Shown one piece after another: positions 12,137-22,950 of a DNA stretch of 64,000 bases (within the stretch, counting starts at the first letter, position 1; every line of letters starts with the position of its first letter). Source of the DNA: Spirogloea muscicola. Lineage: Eukaryota > Streptophyta > Zygnematophyceae > Spirogloeales > Spirogloeaceae. Both the position numbers and the translations under genes were made by a program. The notes below the pieces were generated by a model, which worked only from the letters and a program-made list of their open reading frames with translations, made no database searches and was not told the DNA's origin. The DNA is taken from NCBI GenBank assembly GCA_009602725.1, contig WELB01000076.1:337283-401282 (forward strand). Reading direction: 5' to 3'.

Positions 12137-12823
12137 GAGGATTGGCAGCTCTTTGACATGGAAGTTCTCCAGGAGCGTGATGTTGCGGTGTTGCGAAATA
12201 GTTCAACTTCTACAGATGAAGGACGCAGCCTGGGCCAACAGTAACTGCATGAGGATTATCATGAGATTGATTCCTCGACCAACTTCTCAACCTTGATGGG
12301 CCTATATGTAGACAGACAGTACATGGGCAAAGAATACAAGTAGAACGAAAGCTTCAGGCTTTTGCTTATTCTTCAAGACAATACATTAGCTGAATCCACA
12401 AGAAGAACAATGGAATGCTTTGGTCCAAGCACTTACTTGCTGATGTTGAGATGCTTTTATTGGATCTAACAATTGGCTCCTCCTCAGCTGCTGCAGCAAC
12501 CCAGTGAAAGGAGTGGTTGCATGACACTAACACCATCACACATGCCACAGGCCAGATTATATCCTTCTGTGTCAGTTCTTACAGTGTCAAACTCCAATGA
12601 CCGCCATGGCGGGCCATGGGCGTGAAAGGGGTCGCCTGAGGGAGGATGAGATTGAGGGGAAAGGTGGGGGTTGTGACAGGAGGGCGAGAGTCTGCAGGAG
12701 GATATTTGCGTACTCCTTGGACAGCTCGCTCTTGATTTTTGGGATTGAGGTTCAGGGTACAGGGTCTAGGGTCTCTGGCTGGGGCAAATGTGTGTTGCAG
12801 ATTACCCCGCCCGTTGGCCGACG
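12137..12823. other. SDR1 3' flank, homologous to the SDR2 3' flank
   Basis: Bases up to about 12410 align by eye with the region after SDR2 (18491-18735), sharing blocks such as TTGATGGGCCTATA and ACATGGGCAAA. This shows the duplicated unit extends well beyond the coding exons. The right part contains degenerate AGGGT-rich sequence near 12740-12775 and no gene. Confidence 0.6.
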
Positions 12824-12937
12824 GAGTAGAAGGCGTGCGGTGCGCATGGAGTAAAAGGGTGGCCAAATCAAGCCGATATTTGTTCAGGCAAAAAGTGGTG
12901 CAAGTATGGGGCTCCATGAAATGAAGCAGTATGCTAA
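12824..12937 (+). repeat. Dispersed repeat R1, interrupted by a Harbinger element
   Basis: R1 copy (GTAGAAGGCGTGCGG ... GGGGCTCCATGAAATGAAGC). It ends at ATGCTAA, where the TAA target site of the Harbinger element begins. The matching copy at 19553-19690 continues past this point, so the transposon went into a pre-existing R1 copy. Confidence 0.7.
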
Positions 12938-14624
12938 GGGCCTGTTTACACTGGGTCACCGGGTCGCGTCGAGGGGTACGTGTCGCGCGGTGTATGGAAC
13001 GGCCGGCTTCACAGTCTTGCGGGCCGGGTCATGGTCACTCGCCACGGAGAGGCCACATCGGACGCTGACGAGGACTCATTTCGGGCGGCGTTAAGGAGAA
13101 AACGCGCGCGTTTGCCACGAGGGCGGCCGGAACTGGGCCCTCCTCCCGAGGAGGGCCCAGTTTTGACNGGCCTGCCCGAATTGAGATAGCTGGGCACCCC
13201 CTTCCCTCCAAAATACAGCCGATTGTTTTACAGCCCATTTTTTAATATCAGCAGCCGCTTGTGTAAAATACACAGATTTCCAATTACGAAAGTTCCCCGA
13301 CCCTGCTCCCCTCCCGCCCCCCTCCGGCAGCTCTGGCCTGCAGCGCTGTCATAGCGCCATCGCGATCGCCAAAGCGGCGCAGTCCCAGGGCAGCTGCAGC
13401 TGGTGGTCGCCATGGCAGCAGCTGACATACCGCCTGTAGTCTGCGACAACGGCAACATTGCGGAGGATAGGCTGCATCCCCGAGCAGACAGTTGTCTCCA
13501 AGTCTCCCTTCACCGCACCGCTGGCCGACCTTGCTCTGGTTGAAAATCGTGCAGTCGTGTACGCTGCCGCACCGGCCGACGTCGAAGGCCCAGATCTTCC
13601 GGTTCGCGTCAGCGACCACCTGCAGGACCACAGAATGGTGGCTCTATCTATTATAGTAGTACTTGGGACGATCACTTGGAGCAATGATGGGGATATGCGA
13701 GCCGTCGACTGCGCCGACGACGTACGGGATGCCTGCCAGCTCCTAAAAATTTGGCGGCCATGCCGAGCATCTCCCTGTGCGTCGGCCACTTGACCTGCTC
13801 CAGCAGCAGGTTGTCTTTGATGGCCTCCAGCACCTCCCTAATGATAATGCTCGCTGTGCACTCCGCTATCCCGAAAAAGATCGGATGTGGCCCTAATGTA
13901 GCTTCCGGTTGCCAGGCGGTGCAGCGTGATCGCAACCCTCGCTTCCACCGGCACAGCTGCTCTGAAATTCGTGTCCCGCTTCTCGATTGTGCCGCCGAGA
14001 GCCCGGACCAACTTGTCAAAGACTCTGCGCGACACTCTCACGCGCATCCGGAAGTCCTGCTCGGTCGAAGTGAAGTCGACCTGCAGCTGCCGGAGCCAGC
14101 CGGTCGTCTGGTTGGAGCTCCACAGGAGGCGCGGTGCTCTCTCCTTCTTCCCCTGCAGCATCATCAAGGCCACGGCAGCCTTGAAGTCGAATTGGGGCAG
14201 CAGATCCGCCTCCGCCTCCGCCTCCGCCTCCGCCTCCGCCTCCACCTCCGCCTCCACCTCCGCCTCCACCTCCGCCTCCGCCTCCGTCTCCGCCTCCGCC
14301 TCCGCCGGGCACAGCTGCCAGCGGTCCAGGACGGCTATCGTGATGCAGCAGATCCGCCTCCGCTCGGGGCCCATGCCTGCAGGCCTGGTCGGCAACGGGA
14401 GGGGGGAGCGTGCGCCTGCGGGGGCGCTCGACCAGGCGGCGGGAGGCGGCGCTGCTGCCGGGGTTTGAAGCTGCTGCCCTAGCGCGCCGGGCAGCCGTCC
14501 GACCTGGCGGGGCTTGGGAGGTGATACCGCACGTGCAGGTGGCCTCGGCCTCCGTGGCGGTGACCAAACCCTTGACCCCGCGGTCAGCACGTGCGTGACC
14601 GCGCGACCCAGTGTAAAGAGGCCC
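12938..14624 (-). mobile_element. PIF/Harbinger DNA transposon A (internally deleted)
   Basis: Bounded by imperfect terminal inverted repeats starting GGGCCTGTTTACACTGGGTC on the left and GGGCCTCTTTACACTGGGTC (reverse complement) on the right, with TAA on both flanks (12935-12937, 14625-14627), the usual 3-bp Harbinger target site. The transposase reads on the minus strand: a helix-turn-helix-like region (RVSRRVFDKLVRALGGTI), AVDGSHIPIIAP (first Asp), VVADANRKIWAFDVGRCG (second Asp) and CLLGDAAYP. A stop falls after YYYNR, and sequence following DAAYP jumps to terminal DNA, so the last catalytic block is missing. An (GGAGGC)n tract encodes an Ala-Glu repeat. An isolated N lies at 13168. Confidence 0.87.
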
Positions 14625-14627
14625 TAA

Positions 14628-16403
14628 GGTGGCTCCCTAATCGGCCCGTCCTGCGTCCGCTGCTGGAGCCGCTAGAGGAAGAAAGCGCCTGGTCGAGCGC
14701 CCCCGCAGGCGCACGCTCCTCCCTCCTGCTACCGACCAGGCCTGCAGGCATGGGTCCCGAGCGGAGGCGGATCTGCTGCATCACGATAGCCGTCCTGGCC
14801 CGCTGGCAGTTGTGCACGGCGGAGGCGGAGGCGGAGACGGAGGCGGAGGCGGAGGCGGAGGTGGAGGCCGGGGTGGAGGCGGAGGCGGAGGCGGAGGCGG
14901 ATCTGCTGCCGCAATTCGACTTCAAGGCTGCCGTGGCCCTGATGAAGCTGCAGGGGAAGAAGCAGAGAGCACCGCGCCTCTTGTGGAGCTCCACCCAGCC
15001 GACCGGCTGGCTCCGGCAGCTGCAGGTCGACTTCACCGAGCAGGACTTCCAGAAGCGCATGAGAGTGTCGCGCAGAGTCTTTGACAAGTTGGTCCGGGCT
15101 CTCGGCGGCACAATCGAGAAGCGGGACACGAATTTCAGAGCAGCTGTGCCGGTGGAAGCGCGGATTGCGATCACGCTGCACCGCCTGGCAACCGGGAGCT
15201 ACATGAGGGCCACATCCGATCTTGTCGGGATAGCGGAGTGCACGGCGAGCATAATCATTTGGGAGGTACTGGAGGCCATCAAAGACAACCTGCTGCTGGA
15301 GCAGGTCAAGTGGCCGACGCACAAGGAGATGCTCGGCATGGCTGCCAGATTTGAGGAACTGGCAGGCAGCCCGTACGTCGTCAGCGCAGTCGACGGCTCG
15401 CACATCCCCATGATAGCTCCAAATAGAGAGCGCCACCACTCTGTGGTTCTGCAGGTGGTCGCTGACGCGAACCGGAAGATCTGGGCCTTCGACGTCGGCC
15501 GGTGCGGCAGCGTACACGCCTGCACGATTTTTCAGGGTCGGCCAGCGGTGCGAGGAAGGAAGACTTGGAGACTACTGTTTGCTCGGGGATGCAGCCTATC
15601 CGCCGCGCAGATACATGTTGAGTCCTTTCAAAGGCTGCCGGGAGGGGTTGTCAGCCCTCCAACAGGACTGGAACCACAGGCAGTCCAGATTCAGGGTGGT
15701 GGTTGAACAGGCTTTGGGACATCTGAAGGGGCGGTTCAGAATTCTCCAGAAATGAATGGACGTCCGACTCAAGACTGCCAACTGGCTGGCAGCGGCCGGA
15801 TGCGAACTGGCTCCATGCCCCCGCGCAGCGGAGTGCCCCCACCAGCTGGCGCTGTTGGCGCTGGTGGAGGTGACAATGGTGACGAGGCAATGTTGCCGCT
15901 GTCGCAGAATACAGGCGGTATGTCAGCTGCTGCCATGGCAGCCACCAGCTGCTGCTGCCCTGGCGACTGCGGGACTTCGCGGCCTTGGCAATCAGGATGG
16001 CGCTATGACAGCGCTGCAGGCCAGAGCTGCCGGGATGGGGGCGGGAGGGGAGCAGGGTCGGGGGACTTTCGTATTTGAAAACCCGTGTATTTTGGAGAGA
16101 AGGGGGTGCCAGCTGTCTCAATTCGGGCAGGCCGGGCAGCGTCCCTGGGGTCCGAAGGGGGGTGGGGGGGGGGTCAAAACTGGGCCCTCCTCGGGATGAG
16201 GGCCCAGTTCCGGCCGCCCTCGTGGCAAACGCGCGCGTTTTCTCCTTAACGCTGCCCAAAATGAGTCCTCGTCAGCGTCCGATGTGGCGCCTCCGTGGCG
16301 AGTGACCATGACCCGGCCCGCAAGGCTGTAAAAGACGGCCGTTCCATACACCGCGCGACACGTACCCCTCGACACGACCCGGTGACCAAGTGTAAACAGG
16401 CCC
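14628..16403 (+). mobile_element. PIF/Harbinger DNA transposon B, opposite orientation
   Basis: Same family as A but on the plus strand, so the two transposases diverge from the centre. The right end has the family terminal repeat (reverse complement of GGGCCTGTTTACACTTGGTC) followed by TAA at 16404-16406. The left terminal repeat is missing: about 70 unrelated bases stand where A has its 5' end. The transposase frame 14591-15706 contains the Ala-Glu repeat, VDGSHIPMIAP and VVADANRKIWAFDVGRCG, then shifts frame after ACTIF. The remainder in the next frame still encodes LLGDAAYPP and RVVVEQALGHLKGRFRIL (final acidic residue). It is a near-complete but broken copy. The outer 230 bases at 12938 and 16403 are inverted copies of each other. 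Confidence 0.87.
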
Positions 16404-16429
16404 TAAGACACCAGCCAGGGAACGCTAGA

Positions 16430-16760
16430 TAGAGACAGCAAAGGACAAGCACAGGCGGTTGGCCGGGCGGCGAGCAAACGGCGAGCGCCCGTCGGGCTGC
16501 CGTTTGGGCAGAATGACGGGGCGGCGCCAATGGCTGCGAGCGGGCCTCCTCCGCCCGCCGCACGTGGCCGAGCCGGTCTCCACGCGCCGCGCACACATTG
16601 GATCCGAGGCCCCCCACCCCCGGCCGGTACACGTGCGGGACCCAGGCCGCTGGCGTCAGCGGTGACGACGACCCGTCCCCCCCGCCCCGGGCTCGCACCC
16701 GCCGCCCCCTCCGTCAGCTGACGCGGTGCCGGCCCGGGCACTAACGGGCATTGCCGCCCG
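16430..16760 (-). mobile_element. LINE 5'-end fragment upstream of SDR2
   Basis: Aligns by eye with the 5' part of LINE A at about 9990-10225 (shared blocks GGCTGCCGTTTGGGCAGAA, TGACGACG, CCCTCCGTCAGCTGACGCGG). It holds the same position relative to SDR2 as LINE A does to SDR1, which suggests that it was carried along in the duplication. Without the rest of the element it is inert. Confidence 0.6.
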
Positions 16761-16848
16761 GGCTGGCCAATTCTCACGCTGGGCTTCTCCCAGTGCGGCT
16801 TCACTGCCTCTTCGAGCCCACCGGCTTGTGGCTGCTCGCCGCCTTCCC

Positions 16849-18490
16849 ATGGCTGCAGTCAAGCGGCTGCAAGGCCAGGCGAGCTCGCCTGGCCCCTCCT
16901 CGACGCTGGGGACCCCCACTGTACCTGCCACTCGTGGGCACAATCGGTCGTCTTGCGACCTGGCTTTGCTCGCCACCTGACGCCTAGCTGAGCTGACGCC
17001 GCCCGAATGCCAGCTAGGAAGTCCCATAGTCAAGGTCTTCTGGTGTCTAGAGGAGAGGCTTCAACAAAGCGTCAATGGGTTGAGCCCGCTGCCAAAATGC
17101 CCCAGCCAAGTTCACCTTGGGTGGAAGTTGGATTTGCACAGGTCGCGCTCGTAGCCGGCGGCGCAGGCACAGTGGGATCAGGCATCGTGCATGGCTTCCT
17201 CAGAGCTGGTGCCAAGTGAGACCCTTTGCTTCACAGATCTCCCAGAAAATCCTGTGCCTTGTTGCACTCGCACGCTTGGGTACTCAGTTTTCCAGCTTCA
17301 TCATTCTGGTGCTTCATGGGCTGCAGGGTCGTCGTCCCCTCCAGAAGCGTCGACGCGCTCAACAACCTCACTATTGAGTGCGGCGGCACCCAGGACCTCT
17401 ACCTCGTCAATGCCGACGTCGGCACGGAGGATGGAGCTCAAGTCGTTGCAAAGGTCGGACCCCTCAACTGTAGCTCTGTCGGACCCTCCCACTGTAGCTG
17501 CTCTAAACCTGTGTCCTGCAAATTGTCTGGCAGATTAGAATGCTCGCGGGTGACTGAGCATTTGTGCTGCTTCTCCACAGTACATTGAGGAGAAGCTTGG
17601 AGGGCAGCTAAATCATGTGAGGATCACAACCATGTCTGTGCAAACAGACACTGACAACTGTGCCTCGATTTCGATCTGCACATCTGGCCGGCTTGGGCAA
17701 CTTCTGTGACTGGACCGTACCTGAGACTGAGTTGGATACGCAGCGAGAATGTATTGCTGGAGACAGACAACTCGACTTCTCTGCCTAACTTGTCCAGCTT
17801 CGTTGTGCATGCCTTGAACAAGCTTACCTACGGCTTGCCCTGTTACTTCCAAGAGCCTCCAATGTCCAGACATGATTTCATCTCAGTCTTGCCCATGTTG
17901 CAGTTAGTGACGAGCTTGGGTAGCGGGTACTACAACGCACCAGTTATCGGAGACAAGCCGTCTAGCTATCTGGCAAAGGCCATCGCAGATCTCTGCATAT
18001 CACACTATGTGGTAGCAAACGCCTTCCTGCCAAAGCTTGAGAACCAGGCTGGCTCCACGTACAAAATCATCACCGGCGGCCTCGGTGGGGCCTACATGCC
18101 TGGAGCTGGGTTCACAACTATTGGCGCCGCCGCCCTGTGGTATGCTCCTTAAAGCTTGACTGGCCTTGATAACAAAAACCCTTGAAGCATGTACGGCAGC
18201 AGTGCCTCTGTGATCTGACAATGACACAGGATGATTGTGGTGAGGCAAGCACTTGCAAATGTGTTTCTTGCAGGGGCTTGAGCATTGTCGCGAGGGAGGA
18301 GATGAGGGAGAAGGCAGTCCGGATTAATGAATTTCGGATCATGTTAGCCATAGAGCGTAATACCGAGTTGGGCCGTGGCATCGGCCAGGTTCTGGCGGGC
18401 ATATCTGCCGGAGCAAATCAGGCAAGCAGTCAGGTCATTTACTTGCGTAGTGACCAGGACCTCCAGCAGCTGCTGGCTAGTTCAGGCTAA
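16849..18490 (+). CDS. Atypical short-chain dehydrogenase/reductase, copy 2 (SDR2)
   Basis: Closest paralogue of SDR1, with identical exon lengths: 16849-16878, 17142-17215, 17327-17453, 17581-17616, 17904-18139, 18274-18490 (239 residues). The first intron again starts with GC (CCAG|GCGAGC). The nucleotide loop VALVAGGAGTVGSGIV, the LVTSLGSG segment and the GFTTIGAAALWGL stretch are conserved, with no Tyr-x3-Lys. Frame and splice sites are intact with mostly synonymous or conservative changes against SDR1, so both copies look functional. Intron sequences also still align in parts, pointing to a fairly recent duplication. Confidence 0.82.
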
Positions 18491-18616
18491 GAGGTTCGGC
18501 AGCTTTGTAACATGGAATTGCTCCAGGAGCATGATGTTGGCGCTTCTACAAATTAATTCAATTTCTAGAGATTGAGGACGCAGCAGGGGCCAACAATAAT
18601 TGAATGAGGAGAATCA

Positions 18617-18621
18617 TGTAA
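18617..18621 (+). terminator. TGTAA polyadenylation signal of SDR2
   Basis: TGTAA about 130 bases after the SDR2 stop codon; SDR1 has no obvious equivalent at this spot. Confidence 0.4.
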
Positions 18622-20374
18622 TACTTAATTTAACTTGATGGGCCTATACGTAGACAAAGCACATGGGCAAAAGTTACAACAAACTGAAGAAAACCTTCAG
18701 GCTTTGCTTAGTTTCCAAGACAACTCAATAGCTGACTTTCGCAAAAGATAAGTAAATGCTTCCGTCCAAGCACTTACTTGCTGATGTTGGGATGCCGTCA
18801 TCGGCCTATCCAGTCGGCTCCTCAGCTGCTGCGGCATTCGGGTGAAAGGATGTTGCATGAAACTGACACTTATCACACTTGCCCCTGTGCAAGAAGTGCT
18901 GCAAATATGACCGGCTTGGCAGTGCTTGCCTTACAATCGGTGCAAACATTGTACCACATGTTGCACAGCTATTGGCAAGCTGCAAGATCTGGCGCTGGTC
19001 GTATATAAAGTCAGGTTGAGGTCTTCCCCAGTATCAGGGAACACAACCCTTAACACAGTCCTGGACTTGGACTGCCAGCTTTTGCTGGTTTTCTTTACTT
19101 GAGGTTGACATGGGTGCAAGAGAATGTAGGAAAGACATTTGCTAAATTCCGACTTAAAAGGGTCTCATACTATGAATTGCAATTGATGTTCTCAACGGGT
19201 GCCAGCCCAATCGGGGGAATTGGTGGCTTGCTGCAGGTCTCAGTTGGTCGTAGTCTAACTATGCCGTTGGTCGTAGTCTAACTATGCCATAAGAAATCCC
19301 ATGGTATTGAGTACAAGAGAGAGTCAAGGAAAAGAGAGAGACCAACATCTCCCTTCGGTTCTGTGCAGGTCAACAAAGACAGTCTGGTCAGGTTACTCGA
19401 CTTAACCCTAGACCCAGGAGTAGCAAGGACCATGTTGAATGATGACTTAGTAACCTCTAGTTGATAGCCGGAAGTCAGAAAGACTAGCAGCCAAAGCGAG
19501 GGGAAAGAAGTGAGCTCTTCTATATGGGGTGGGTGCTCTGAAAAGCCAGCCCAGAGAGAGAGAAGGCGCGCGGTGCGCATCAAATGAAGGGGTGGCCAAT
19601 TCAAGCCAATACATTGTTCAGGCAAATACTAGTGCGAACAGTGGGGCTCCATGAAAGGAAGCCCTATGCGATGGTGGCTAAGGTGGCTAAGGTAACAGTG
19701 TGACGATGGTACCCACGGTTGAGCAATCCGACAAGCCAATTTGGGGAGCCGGAGCGCCGCCATAGAAGCCGCTGGCCAGCCTTGGTGCGCCCAGCACGCC
19801 GATGGATAGCAGAGCTTACGAGCGCTGCACGACTGAACGAGAGCAGCATTCTGGCCGAGAGGTCCCAAAAGCAAAGGAGGGAGAAAGTGCTCGCCCATTG
19901 AGGACAGGGGCTGAAAAGCCAGCCCAAAACAAAATGAACAGAGTACGAGAAGGGGGCCAGGGGAAGCGCTAAGAAACAAGCACACAAAGAAACCAAGCAG
20001 CTACGGACACCGCCCCAGGAGGGGAAGGAATTTCGTGTATAAGAAACAAATGTAAGGCCAAATGGCCAAGTACAAAGGCAAGCACATCTGAAGATCTACA
20101 TAACCTACAGCGGATTGACCCGCTCAATAACCACGGGTCAAAACATAAAGGTCACTGATCGATGCATGAAAGGGGGGGTGTCCCCGCCTGTGGGCCGCAA
20201 GCGCCTCGGGAGGTACTTCCCGGCTCGCCCCAAGTGGGCATCCCCCATGATTGCCGTGATCGGCCGGCCCGGCCACGCGGCGCCGTCCCACGTGGCCCCC
20301 CAGCAGCGGTAGACACCCAGGCTCCCCCCTCACCGCCGGCGGCGGCGGCGGCGGCGGCGGAGGCAGCGGCGGCC
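18622..20374. other. Intergenic repeats between SDR2 and SDR3
   Basis: Holds a short tandem duplication of GTTGGTCGTAGTCTAACTAT near 19243-19288, an R1 repeat (19553-19690), a hairpin module (about 19880-19975; GGGGCTGAAAAGCCAGCCC), a copy of the dispersed repeat R3 (about 20050-20165; TTGACCCGCTCAATAACCACG), and the GC-rich SDR3 promoter region with a (GGC)n tract at 20336-20365. No gene recognised. Confidence 0.65.
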
Positions 20375-22216
20375 ATGGCGCCGGGGCCGTCCGCGCGCCT
20401 CCAAGGCCAGGTCTCCCCGCTCCGCCTCCCCGCCGCGCCAAGAACCCTTCAAGAATGCAACCTTCACTCCCATCTACCCACCGCCGCGGCGGCCGCTCGA
20501 GAAGCCGCCAGCGGCCGCTGCTGGGCCGCGGCGGCGCCATCGCCCGCTCGCCGCATTCCTAGAGGAGCTGCATTGCGCGTTCGCTGGTGTGCACCGCCTT
20601 TGGGATGAGTGCAGCCCGTCAGTCGCTCACGGCCCGGCCGCGCGGCCGCAGTGCGCGGCCAGGTCGCCCTGGTGGCCGGCGGCACCGGCACCGTCGGCTC
20701 GGGCATCGTGCGCAGCTTCCTCGCCGGCGGCGCCACGTGAGGCGCCGCTTCCACTTGGCCTCCCCCCGCCGCCGCCATCAACCGCTAGCGCTTCGGTCGT
20801 CTGCTGCAGTGCCCACCTCTGTGGCACTGCAGCCGCGAACATGGGCTCCTCTGGTCCTGCGTGTATAGCGTGGTGGTGCCGTCGCGCAACGCACAACGGC
20901 TGGACACACTGCGGAGCGAGTGCGGCGAGACGGAGGATCTGCACCTCGTCAAGGTGGACGTTAGCAGCGAGGAGGGCGCGCAGTACATACTCAAGGTGAT
21001 TTGTGCCAGGCCACGGCACGGCCTTCCTGCACCAGCTTGCAGCCCATCTCACTGGTCACTCCCGCACTGCCCAAGTTCGTAAGAGGAGAATACGGCCGAC
21101 ATACTTCGAAAATTGAGCTTAGAATTGTATTTCAGCCTGATCGCTCTTTCAACTCGCCTTCTGCACTGCCCAAAAGTGAAGCGATGTGCCCCTGTTGTCC
21201 ATGGGCATGCAGTACATTGACGGGAACTTGGATGGCCAGCTAGACCACGTAAGTACGTCATCATTTCGGCTTGCAAGTTGACTGCGATTGCTCGAGCTTG
21301 CTCTGGCCTCCAATGCAGTTACTGCTTGGACTGAAGATAGGCAGGCTGGAGTCAGGAGTGTGACTATGCATGCTCTTGCAGACAGAACTTCAATATTCCT
21401 TGTCCCTGCGTATTCTTTGGATGCAAGTTGCACTGCGATTACTGTGACCTGTCTTTGAAGACCCAGCTCTCGCTCAACACGTGCCTGGACACCGTCCAGG
21501 TCGTCACAAGCCTCGGCTCAGGAGTGTGGAACACGCCCGTCGTGGGGGACAAGCCGCTGAGCTTCCTCTCAGAGGCGATCAGTGACTGCTGCGGTTCACA
21601 TTACGTGGTGGCCACCAAGTTCCTGCCGCGCCTGCAGGATCGTGCAGGCTCGTCATTCACGTTCATCTCAGGGAGCCTCGGGGGATCTTTCATGGACGGA
21701 GCTGGCTTCACCACCATTGGCGCCGCCGCGCTCTGGTGCGTGTGCTACCCTCAATGACCAATTGACCTTGTGCATATTCTTGGCCTTCTGCAGCCACTGC
21801 CAATTTGTCCTTGAGCAAATCCTTGGACTTCTTCAGACACTACCAAGACAGTAGCATGCATCATCATGATGTGCAATGTGACGAATGTGGCAAGCTCAAA
21901 CAATGAAGCAAACCATAGGCACTTGTCTGAGAAGTTCGTGATGCCATGACTGCAATGTGGCGTCCTTCCGCACTCGTGGTCCTTTTGCAGGGGCTTGAGC
22001 ATAGCAGTGAGAGGCGAGATGAGGGACAAAGCCGTCAGAGTAAACGAGTTCCGGATTGGCACCGTCGTCAAGAGGAAGACGGAGCTGAGCTTTGGCATTG
22101 GACGCGTGATTGCTGGCATTGCGGCTGGCGACAGTGACGCAAAGGACCAGGTCATCCAGTTGGACATGGAGCAGGAGATAGGCCACCTAGTCCGCCTCTG
22201 GGGTTCTGAAGTGTGA
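20375..22216 (+). CDS. Atypical short-chain dehydrogenase/reductase, copy 3 (SDR3)
   Basis: The most divergent of the three paralogues but with the same six-exon plan: 20375-20410, 20663-20736, 20869-20995, 21213-21248, 21500-21735, 21991-22216 (244 residues). Internal exons of 74, 127, 36 and 236 bases are identical in length to SDR1 and SDR2, which validates the models. Intron 1 here begins with GT (GGCCAG|GTCTCC), unlike the GC of the other two. The Gly-rich loop is VALVAGGTGTVGSGIV; VVTSLGSG and GAGFTTIGAAALWGL are conserved and the catalytic Tyr/Lys are again missing, so the loss predates the triplication and the family is maintained without them. The C-terminus is slightly longer. Confidence 0.83.
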
Positions 22217-22304
22217 GGCTGCAACAAGCTTTGCACCAGGGCCATGCAGATAGGCACGCAGACATAAGGACAATCGCACATAGCTTTACCATGTCAGCAA
22301 ACCA

Positions 22305-22309
22305 TGTAA
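22305..22309 (+). terminator. TGTAA polyadenylation signal of SDR3
   Basis: TGTAA 89 bases after the SDR3 stop codon. Confidence 0.5.
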
Positions 22310-22950
22310 TCGATGCCAAAGCTAAGCTAGTCTAAAGAGGTAACAACCAGTGCTGTTTGCTACTTTCACAGCTCATAGCCCATCTTGTCAGTGTGCTCGG
22401 CAAGCCCTTCCTGCCTTAACCAGTCCAGATGGAGGGTTGCAACCAGGCGCCTCACTGCAGCACTCCAGTAAGGCAACAGCAAGCGAGCGCATCACTGCAG
22501 CAATACATACGGCAACTACAAGTACAGATGCTTTAGTGTTGTTCTGGAGCCCGTAACTTCAACCTTGTGCCGACACCTGCCCCTCTATCCGGGCTTGCGT
22601 CACACAGAACAAAGGAACGAGCGTGAAGTGCTGGGCTGGGAAGGTAGCATCTTGTGCCTGCCTTAGGAGTACATATGGCAGTGCTCATCAAGTGCTCAGC
22701 ACCTTGTGTTCACCTAGGCCGCCCTTGCATAACTAGCTGACAAATGCTACAATTAAGGCACCATGAGGGCTAGCGAAGGTTGCTCGCAGACCATGCCTTA
22801 CCTGCTAAGTCAGGAAGATGACGGAGTCAAATGTAGCGCAGCAATGTGGACAAAGGCGAGCAGAGATGGTCCAAGCAATCTGGAATGCCTCCCCTTGAGG
22901 ATGCAGCGACTAAATCAGGGCTCAATTGTGCCTAAGACAGCCATGGGAAG
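22310..22950. other. Convergent intergenic region
   Basis: Between the 3' ends of SDR3 (plus) and the methyltransferase gene (minus). Nothing recognised beyond presumed 3' UTRs. Confidence 0.5.

Noticed and set aside
13838-14590. Long opposing open frames on both strands in the Harbinger region
   Set aside because: The hexanucleotide repeat keeps several frames open; only the transposase-sense frames have homology.
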